Assembly (NCBI GenBank): GCA_038214135.1
Contig: JBBQSD010000163.1
Span: 1 to 12,212, forward strand
From: JANLSE01 sp038214135
GTDB lineage: Bacteria; Chloroflexota; Chloroflexia; Chloroflexales; Roseiflexaceae
DNA: 12,212 nucleotides
Direction: 5' to 3'
Below the pieces are notes generated by a model. That model did no database searches and had not been told where the DNA came from. It saw nothing but the letters and a program-made list of their open reading frames with translations. How positions within the stretch are numbered: the stretch's first letter is position 1; every line of letters begins with the position of its first letter. The position numbers were made by a program, and so were the translations under genes. This document shows positions 7,358 through 12,212 of this stretch, piece by piece.

Positions 7358-8293
7358 ATGGCACTTACACAGCTGATTCCCTTGATTGGGTTCGGTGTGC
7401 TCGTGCTGTTGGGGATCGGGTTGGTTGCATTCGGGTTGCGGCGAACGTCTCAGCCTGATGTGATCGGTTCGCGCCTGAGCCAATTCACTGAGCGAACGAT
7501 GACGCTTGAAGAATTGGAACTCCAACAGCCGTTTAGCCAGCGTGTGATTCTCCCGATGCTACGCGGTATGTTGCTCTGGATTGGCCGATATGGGCCAAAG
7601 CAGAGTGCAGAGCGCATGCGCCTTAATTTGCAGCAGGCTGGTAACCCTGGCAACTTACAGCCCATGCAGTTTGCCGGTATCCGGATTGTTCTGGCAGCTG
7701 TGTTGTTTATTATTTTCGGGTTTGTCACCACTTCCCAGAAGATGGAATGGACTCAGGCTGCGATGTACACCGCATTGGGTGCGGTGCTTGGGTATCTGCT
7801 GCCGAGCATGTGGCTTGGCCAGGAGATTAAGAAGCGCAAGAAGAACATTGTTAAATCACTTCCTGATGCGATCGACCTCCTGTGTATTAGTGTTGAGGCT
7901 GGCCTTTCGTTTGATCAGGCACTCACGCGGGTTTCCGATAAGTGGGAAAATGAACTGTGTAAGGAGTTCAAGCGTATGCTGACCGATGTGCGCCTTGGCC
8001 GGGTGCGGCGTGAAGCATTGCGCGATATGTCGGCTCGCTGTGGTGTCGATGATGTACAAACGTTTGTGGCTGCTGTCATCCAGGCCGAGCAGTTGGGTGT
8101 TTCGATGAGCCGTATTCTGCGTATCCAATCGGACCAGATGCGTTTGCGTCGCCGACAGCGGGCTGAGGAAGAGGCTCATAAAGCACCAATCAAGATGTTG
8201 TTTCCAATGGTGTTTCTGATCTTCCCATCGCTGTTTGTCGTTATTCTCGGGCCAGCGGTTCCACGAATTATGAGTGGATTGGGCGGCCTGTAG
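7358..8293 (+). CDS. tadC: TadC, second inner-membrane platform protein of the Tad pilus (T2SSF family)
   Basis: This 311-residue T2SSF-family membrane protein is a divergent relative of the TadB before it. It has an N-terminal span (about 5-25), two spans at about 108-125 and 133-152, and a T2SSF domain at about 165-275 (SLPDAIDLLCISVEAGLSFDQAL... VIQAEQLGVSMSRIL). A basic stretch RLRRRQRAEEEAHKAPIKM comes next, then a C-terminal span to about residue 305. The LPDAIDLL and EAGLSFDQAL motifs are characteristic of TadC. The ATG at 7358 is preceded by a very purine-rich ribosome site (AGGGGAGGTGGAAG) starting at 7344. It is the last recognisable gene of the cpaE-tadC run, and a palindromic repeat lies just behind it. 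Confidence 0.9.
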   Translation: MALTQLIPLIGFGVLVLLGIGLVAFGLRRTSQPDVIGSRLSQFTERTMTLEELELQQPFSQRVILPMLRGMLLWIGRYGPKQSAERMRLNLQQAGNPGNLQPMQFAGIRIVLAAVLFIIFGFVTTSQKMEWTQAAMYTALGAVLGYLLPSMWLGQEIKKRKKNIVKSLPDAIDLLCISVEAGLSFDQALTRVSDKWENELCKEFKRMLTDVRLGRVRREALRDMSARCGVDDVQTFVAAVIQAEQLGVSMSRILRIQSDQMRLRRRQRAEEEAHKAPIKMLFPMVFLIFPSLFVVILGPAVPRIMSGLGGL

Positions 8294-8303
8294 CGCGGAG
8301 GCA

Positions 8304-8328
8304 CGGAGCGGCGATATATCGCGTCCGT
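8304..8328. repeat. Palindromic REP-like element after tadC
   Basis: A perfect 12-bp palindrome GCGATATATCGC (8311-8322) is flanked by inverted arms ACGGA (8304-8308) and TCCGT (8324-8328). It starts 10 nt after the tadC stop and could act as a terminator or mRNA-stabilising hairpin. It shares its skeleton (ACGGAG, GATAT core, GCGTC, TAC) with the element at 9013-9061, so both probably belong to one dispersed palindromic family. Confidence 0.55.
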
Positions 8329-8439
8329 ACAAGCCCGTAAATAAAGATGTACCCAATAACGCGCCCTTACCCTGTGTACCGGTTTCCATTGATAGAAACT
8401 GGGATGGGGTGGGGGCTTGTTTGATCAGTGAGAAATGAT

Positions 8440-8808
8440 ATGACATTGCCAATCGCGAAGATTCTTAATCTGACACGTGGGAGTGTGATTGCGGAGCAGG
8501 CGGAATTGGCGCGTACCTTTGCGGCACGTGGGCAGGGTTTGTTGGGCCGTGATAGCCTCGCATCTGGTTCTGGGCTGGTGATTGATCCGGAGTGGAGCAT
8601 CCATATGTTGTTTATGCGTTTCCCGATAGATGTGCTGTTTGTGAATGCGGCGCATCGGGTGGTTGGGATGCGCGCTGCTCTACCGCCGTGGTCGCCGTTT
8701 GCGGGTGTAGCACCCTGGCGTGGCCGCTATGTTGTAGAATTGCCGGTTGGGGCGATTGCGGCAAGTGGTACGCAGATTGGGGATCTGATTGTGATTGAGG
8801 AGCGGTGA
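8440..8808 (+). CDS. DUF192 family protein
   Basis: This 122-residue protein matches the compact beta-rich DUF192 family. The core runs from about residue 15: RTFAARGQGLLGRDSL, then GSGLVIDP, the diagnostic IHMLFMRFPIDVLFV, the VVGMRAALPPW segment, and the closing VVELPVGAIAASGTQIGD. No signal peptide or membrane span is seen, so it is probably cytoplasmic. The molecular function of the family is not established. The ATG at 8440 is chosen; an in-frame GTG at 8428 would add four residues and neither start has a good ribosome site. It lies 146 bp after tadC with a palindromic repeat between, so co-transcription with the pilus genes is possible but unproven. No promoter could be recognised. Confidence 0.82.
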   Translation: MTLPIAKILNLTRGSVIAEQAELARTFAARGQGLLGRDSLASGSGLVIDPEWSIHMLFMRFPIDVLFVNAAHRVVGMRAALPPWSPFAGVAPWRGRYVVELPVGAIAASGTQIGDLIVIEER

Positions 8809-8851
8809 CCCTCACCCCCAACCCCCCTCTCCCCTTGCCAGGCAGAGGGGG
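8809..8851. repeat. C-rich inverted repeat (CCCTCACCCCC-type intergenic element) after the DUF192 gene
   Basis: Directly after the DUF192 stop comes CCCTCACCCCCAACC. Arm CCCCCTCT (8823-8830) pairs with AGAGGGGG (8844-8851) across a 13-nt loop. Elements of this look are, from general knowledge, dispersed in many bacterial intergenic regions and often act as transcription ends. The stretch from here to 9012 holds no gene I can support; an open frame across 8894-9076 has no family resemblance and runs through the next repeat. Confidence 0.5.
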
Positions 8852-9012
8852 AATATTGTTATTAGGGATTTGCGGTGACACATTTGCGCCTGAATGATTA
8901 GGGAGCACGCCCGTAGCAGCATACGGCGGCGCTGTTCTGCACGCTGGCTGGATGGGCGAATGATGCTGGAAGCGCCACCGACGTTTTTTCACCATGAGGC
9001 GCAACATTTCGG

Positions 9013-9061
9013 GAGACGCAGGGTTTTGCGGGACGGAGATGCAAGATATTGCGTCTCTACG
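9013..9061. repeat. Palindromic REP-like element upstream of the glycosyltransferase gene
   Basis: GAGACGCA (9013-9020) is the reverse complement of TGCGTCTC (9050-9057). A second, tighter stem pairs 9036-9044 with 9049-9057 around a GATA loop with one G-T pair. The right arm can therefore pair with either left arm. It resembles the element at 8304-8328 and ends at the expected -35 position of the next promoter. Confidence 0.5.
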
Positions 9062-9078
9062 GATCGGCGGGGCTAGGG

Positions 9079-9084
9079 TATAAT
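9079..9084 (+). promoter_or_regulatory. Consensus -10 TATAAT giving a leaderless transcript
   Basis: TATAAT at 9079-9084 is followed after 6 nt by the ATG at 9091, so transcription should begin at or next to the A of the start codon. No Shine-Dalgarno sequence and no good -35 box are present. This pattern is the signature of a leaderless mRNA and rejects the longer frame starting at 9049, which would begin upstream of the promoter. Confidence 0.6.
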
Positions 9085-9090
9085 TGCGGC

Positions 9091-11076
9091 ATGCAGATGC
9101 CATATTCCGAGGCACGTGGCCGTGTTTGGCGATTTGTGCCATTGCTCCTGTTTGGGATGACGCTGGGCTTGTACCTGGCGACTCTCACGCATGTCCATAC
9201 GTTCGATGCGCTTTCGTATGTCACCAGTGTTGAGCGCAAGCCGTGGACGGAAGTATTTCACCCGCATCATCTTGGGTATGGGCCGCTGGGTGCGCTGGCG
9301 TTGGCGCTCGGGCGGCTGTTTGGCTACCCTGGCGGCGCAGCCCTGCCGATGCAGGTTGTCAATTCGCTGGCGGGTGCGCTTGGTGTTGCGCTGTTCTATC
9401 GGTTGGCGCTGCGGGTGGTTGGGCGGGTTGATCTGGCGCTGGCTGTGGCGCTGCTGCTGGCTGGTAGCTATGCCTATTGGTACTACGCGGTTGAGATTGA
9501 AGTGTATACGGTTGCAACCCTATTTTTGATTATCTGCCTGCTGCTGATGGCCCGACCTGGCCGACTAACTCTTTTGCACATGGCGCTGTTGGGTTTGGCG
9601 CAGGCTGGAACGGTGCTGTTTCATCAGACGAATGTGTTGCTGAGTATTCCGGTGTTGATCTGGGCGCTGGCGCGCTGGCAGGCCAGGCGCGGTGCTGCCT
9701 GGGTATTTGTTCGGGAGTTTGCGGTATATGGCCTGGTGCTGAGCCTGGGGGTTGTGCTGCCATATGTTTGGGTTGGCTTTGGGGTGAGTGGGTTTCGGAC
9801 GCTGGATGCGTTTGTGGGTTGGATGACTGAGTATGTGCGAACTGGGTGGTGGGGTGGGCCGCTGACGAGCAATACATGGGGCCGCCTGGCAACTGGCCTT
9901 GGCGATACACTGGCGGCGGGATTTGGTGGCTGGATTGGACTGGCGCTGATCGGGTTGGCATTGGTGGGTGTTGGCAGTGGCCTTTGGCAAAGGAAGAATG
10001 GGGCAGCGCAGAACAAAACGATTGGCAATTGGCGGCCATTGATCGGGGCATTGGTTGCATGGCTGCTGGTATATGGCGGCTTTTTTACCTGGTGGGAACC
10101 AGATAATATCGAGTTCTGGATTGCGAGTTTGCCAGCGGCGTTGTTGCTGTTGGCATTGGCGCTGAACTATGTGCGGCGTTGGGGCATTGTGATCTGGGTT
10201 GTGTTTGGGTTGGCAGCAGTGATGATTGGAGGGAATCTTGATGCAATCCGGCGGCGTGGTGATGCGACAACTGACCTCCAACGGGTTGTTGCATTGGCAT
10301 TGGCGCAGCGCAGTACACCGGCTGATCTGTTGCTTGTACCGGATGGCCTGCAGGAATTGTACCTGCCATACTATCAGCAGCGCGAGAATTTTATTTCGTT
10401 GAACCAGGCGATCTTTGATGCTGATGGCAAATGGGATGCGGCATGTAGCGCTATTCAGCAGCGGATCGAGATGGCGCGGCATGCTGGGGCAACGGCGCTG
10501 ATTGCGGAAGAAGCATTGCATCCGCCGCCGCTGTTGCTCACCCGCCACCGATTGGTGCAGGCACAGATCGATGCGTGTTTTGCGGGCTATATTGCTGAGT
10601 TGTTGCCGGTGACACTACCGCCATCGGTGCCAGCCTATCTGCGATTGCCATTTGCCCGGGAACTCGTGGATGGGCCAGGCTGGACATTTGGCGCGAGCCG
10701 CTTGGGATGGCAGGCGGCGAATGTTATGAATGAACGCTTTGGTGATGGCTGGCGCTTTGTTGCGGGCAGCGACCCGAGCCTGACCAGCCCATTATTACAG
10801 ATCGACACAACCAACTATCGGGCGATCACGATTCGGCTGGCAAACGGGACACAGGCGCATGATGCACAGTTGTTTCTGATTGGTGTCGATGGACGCGCCG
10901 ATGAGGCCCGCTCACTCCGTTGGACACTGCGGCCAGGTGACGACATGCAAACCTACACGCTTGATCTGCTGGGTGTGCCAGGCTGGCAGGGGGTTGTGAC
11001 ACGCCTGCGGATCGATCCTGTTGGCGTGGGCGATGGTGGGGAAATATGGGTGCAGATGGTGCGGTTGGTGAAATAG
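9091..11076 (+). CDS. GT-C fold membrane glycosyltransferase (DUF2723/PMT-like) with C-terminal beta-rich domain
   Basis: This 661-residue protein has a polytopic membrane N-terminal part (about 1-395) and a soluble C-terminal part. After the first span (about 16-35) comes THVHTFDALSY, with D39 in the place of the catalytic Asp of GT-C enzymes, then FHPHHLGYGPLG (57-68). EIEVYT at 135-140 is a hallmark of DUF2723-like proteins, and HQTN occurs at 178-181. Many further Leu/Ala/Val-rich spans follow, with a WWEPDNIEFW loop near 334-343. From about residue 400 the chain is soluble; the last ~135 residues (from GPGWTFGASRLGW) look like a carbohydrate-binding-type beta sandwich. Family knowledge suggests sugar transfer from a polyprenyl-phosphate donor on the outer membrane face; donor and acceptor are unknown. 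The start at 9091 is chosen because a TATAAT sits 6 nt upstream. It might modify pilin or surface protein, but neighbourhood is the only support. Confidence 0.8.
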   Translation: MQMPYSEARGRVWRFVPLLLFGMTLGLYLATLTHVHTFDALSYVTSVERKPWTEVFHPHHLGYGPLGALALALGRLFGYPGGAALPMQVVNSLAGALGVALFYRLALRVVGRVDLALAVALLLAGSYAYWYYAVEIEVYTVATLFLIICLLLMARPGRLTLLHMALLGLAQAGTVLFHQTNVLLSIPVLIWALARWQARRGAAWVFVREFAVYGLVLSLGVVLPYVWVGFGVSGFRTLDAFVGWMTEYVRTGWWGGPLTSNTWGRLATGLGDTLAAGFGGWIGLALIGLALVGVGSGLWQRKNGAAQNKTIGNWRPLIGALVAWLLVYGGFFTWWEPDNIEFWIASLPAALLLLALALNYVRRWGIVIWVVFGLAAVMIGGNLDAIRRRGDATTDLQRVVALALAQRSTPADLLLVPDGLQELYLPYYQQRENFISLNQAIFDADGKWDAACSAIQQRIEMARHAGATALIAEEALHPPPLLLTRHRLVQAQIDACFAGYIAELLPVTLPPSVPAYLRLPFARELVDGPGWTFGASRLGWQAANVMNERFGDGWRFVAGSDPSLTSPLLQIDTTNYRAITIRLANGTQAHDAQLFLIGVDGRADEARSLRWTLRPGDDMQTYTLDLLGVPGWQGVVTRLRIDPVGVGDGGEIWVQMVRLVK

Positions 11077-11081
11077 TAGAA

Positions 11082-11226
11082 CCGAGTATTCAGGAGTACC
11101 GAGTATTCAGGAGTCAGGAGTCAGGAGTCAGAATACGGAACCGAGTATTCAGGAGTCAGGAGTCAGGAGTCAGAATATGGAACCGAGTATTCAGGAGTCA
11201 GGAGTCAGGAGGCAGAATATGGAACC
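11082..11226. repeat. 42-bp tandem repeat built of six heptamers (one truncated unit and three full units)
   Basis: Units begin with CCGAGTATT at 11082 (truncated, 17 bp), 11099, 11141 and 11183, with the next CCGAG at 11225; the full period is exactly 42 bp. Each full unit splits into heptamers GAGTATT, CAGGAGT three times, CAGAATA and a C/T-GGAACC. The only differences between full units are single bases, such as CAGGAGG in the third. It starts 5 nt after the glycosyltransferase stop. It resembles the short tandemly repeated heptamers known from filamentous cyanobacteria. An open frame crosses it only because 42 is divisible by 3. Confidence 0.9.
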
Positions 11227-11260
11227 GAGAACCGAACTACGGAACTGCAGAACTACCCAA

Positions 11261-11337
11261 CCAAGAACCAAGAACCAAGAACCAAGAACCAAGAACCAAG
11301 AACCAAGAACCAAGAACCAAGAACCAAGAACCAAGAA
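11261..11337. repeat. Heptamer microsatellite (CCAAGAA) x 11
   Basis: Eleven perfect copies of CCAAGAA occupy 77 bp, followed by ACCACGAACG and then the ATG of the DUF1552 gene. Between the 42-bp units and this array (11227-11260) lie degenerate heptamers (GAGAACC, GAACTAC, GGAACTG, CAGAACT, ACCCAAC) in the same register. Low complexity of this length can cause slippage in the cell and false joins in assembly. Confidence 0.95.
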
Positions 11338-11347
11338 ACCACGAACG

Positions 11348-12212
11348 ATGAACTTCCTTTCCCAATCCTGGTTGATCGACCGCCGACTTGCTCTGCGGGC
11401 GATGGGGACATGCATCGCGCTGCCGTTCCTCGAGTGCATGGTGCCGCTCCGGGCAGCCGAGGAGAAATCAGCCACTCCGCGGCGTAGTGCCTTCATCTAC
11501 CTTGCGAACGGCGTCCATTCGCTGAATTACCAGATCACCACGCCGGGCAAGGATTATCTGTTTTCGCGGGCGCTTAAGCCGCTCGAAAAGCATCGCGAAG
11601 TGATCACGCCGATCAGCGGCCTGCATCACCCGGGCGCACTCAGCCACCATCACAACTGCATCTCGGTCTGGCTGACTGGCGGCAAGCTTGGTCCTTCGGA
11701 TCGGAACACGATCTCCGTCGACCAGAAGATGGCCGAAGTCACCGCGAAGCACACACGCTACTCTTCCCTGGAGATCGCCATCACCCAGGATTCTCTCGCC
11801 TGGACTGCAGACGGTGTCCGGCTCCCCGCCATGCGTCGTTGCAGCGAGATCTTTGCATCATTGTTCGAGGAACCCAAAGGTGGCAAGAGGGTACAGCGAA
11901 GGGCTCTACGCCGCAAAGGGAGTGTCCTGGACGCCAACCTCGCCGAAGTGCGCAAGCTCGAGCAGAAGATGGGAGCTTCCGACAAAGGGCGTATGGAACA
12001 ATATCTCACTTCCGTCCGTGAAGCGGAGATCCGGACGCGGCGGGCGGACGCGTGGCTCGACACGCCGCTCCCCACCGTCTCGGCCGCTGACCGCCAACGC
12101 ACCAACCGTGACATCGCTCACACGATGGCGGGCGACTATTTCCGCACCGTCTATGACTTGATCGTGCTCGCCTTCCAGACGGACCTGACGCGCGTGGCCA
12201 CCTTCAGCCTGG
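11348..12212 (+). CDS. DUF1552 family exported protein (3' partial)
   Basis: The frame is open from the ATG at 11348 through the last base, with 288 codons visible and no stop; the family is usually about 430-450 residues. The N-terminus MNFLSQSWLIDRRLALRAMG, then CIALPFLECMVPLRAAE, looks like a Tat signal peptide (R12-R13, hydrophobic stretch, Ala-rich end). Family-like segments follow: RRSAFIYLANGVH, VITPISGLHHPGA, SVDQKMAEV, LFEEPKGGK, KGSVLDANLAEVRKLEQKMG, YLTSVREAEIRTRRADAWLD, and LIVLAFQTDLTRVATFSL. DUF1552 proteins are abundant in Planctomycetes and relatives, normally beside DUF1587/1588/1592 cytochrome-like genes; their function is unknown. Codons mostly end in G or C (CTC, GTC, ATC, ACG), unlike the GTT/GAT/TTG-rich genes before it. 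No Shine-Dalgarno is present; the ATG lies 10 nt beyond the heptamer array. It is either transferred DNA or a different genome joined at the repeat. Confidence 0.85.
   Translation, partial: MNFLSQSWLIDRRLALRAMGTCIALPFLECMVPLRAAEEKSATPRRSAFIYLANGVHSLNYQITTPGKDYLFSRALKPLEKHREVITPISGLHHPGALSHHHNCISVWLTGGKLGPSDRNTISVDQKMAEVTAKHTRYSSLEIAITQDSLAWTADGVRLPAMRRCSEIFASLFEEPKGGKRVQRRALRRKGSVLDANLAEVRKLEQKMGASDKGRMEQYLTSVREAEIRTRRADAWLDTPLPTVSAADRQRTNRDIAHTMAGDYFRTVYDLIVLAFQTDLTRVATFSL

Noticed and set aside
8382..8399. GTTTC...GAAAC short inverted repeat, like the ends of a CRISPR repeat
   Set aside because: Only 5-bp arms, present once, no array and no cas genes.
8894..9076. 60-codon open frame before the glycosyltransferase
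   Set aside because: It runs through the palindromic element at 9013-9061, has no recognisable domain, and lacks a ribosome site.
9049..9090. Upstream ATG (9049) as the glycosyltransferase start
   Set aside because: It would lie before the TATAAT at 9079-9084 and inside the palindromic repeat; the added 14 residues are not membrane-like or family-like.
9565..10548. Long antisense open frame (327 codons) opposite the glycosyltransferase
   Set aside because: Pro/Gln/His-rich composition is the mirror of Leu/Trp/Gly-rich membrane coding; no domain resemblance.
11082..11337. Possible CRISPR array
   Set aside because: Repeats are directly adjacent heptamers and 42-mers with no unique spacers, and no cas genes are near.
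11046..11351. 101-codon open frame through the tandem repeats (repeating RVFRSQESGVRIWN, then NQEPRTK)
   Set aside because: It overlaps the end of the glycosyltransferase and the start of the DUF1552 gene, and is open only because 42- and 21-base periods are divisible by 3. No ribosome site or family resemblance.

Overview
All supported genes lie on the + strand. The first 11.1 kb reads as the genome of a member of the Chloroflexota, probably class Chloroflexia. This is inferred from the Tad gene order without an outer-membrane secretin gene, a secreted kelch-like protein ending in a hydrophobic YVYLPVLVK tail of the kind common on Chloroflexia exported proteins, palindromic intergenic repeats, and a leaderless-looking promoter (TATAAT placed 6 nt before an ATG). 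No species can be named from the sequence alone.

Layout: (1) 2-2266, the 3' part of a large secreted kelch/CARDB-like protein, closed by a perfect 17-bp hairpin. (2) 2430-8293, a Tad/Flp pilus assembly locus: cpaB under its own extended -10 promoter; then a 153-bp gap with an inverted repeat around a second candidate promoter; then cpaE-cpaF-tadB-tadC, spaced 10-18 nt apart with strong GGGGG-type ribosome sites. CpaF is the motor ATPase, TadB and TadC the inner-membrane platform, CpaE the localisation/regulatory ATPase (here with an apparently intact phospho-receiver domain) and CpaB a membrane-anchored SAF protein. Pilin, TadE/F and prepilin peptidase genes are not in the window. (3) 8440-8808, a DUF192 gene. 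(4) 8809-9090, intergenic DNA with palindromic repeats. (5) 9091-11076, a GT-C/DUF2723-like membrane glycosyltransferase with a C-terminal beta-rich domain. (6) 11077-11347, a nested heptanucleotide tandem-repeat tract. (7) 11348 to the window end, a 5'-complete, 3'-open DUF1552 gene with a Tat-like signal peptide, which runs off the window without a stop.

The DUF1552 gene is the main surprise. The family is typical of Planctomycetes/PVC bacteria, its codon usage is visibly different from everything upstream, its usual upstream partner is absent, and the change falls exactly at the end of the heptamer array. Either foreign DNA joined the chromosome at the repeat, or (quite likely if this is a metagenome contig) two genomes were wrongly joined in a low-complexity array. 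Other points to follow up are the single 7-bp register kept through the whole repeat tract, the intact receiver combined with an altered P-loop in CpaE, the inverted repeat around the cpaE promoter, and the leaderless start of the glycosyltransferase. I did not find a convincing wholly new system.
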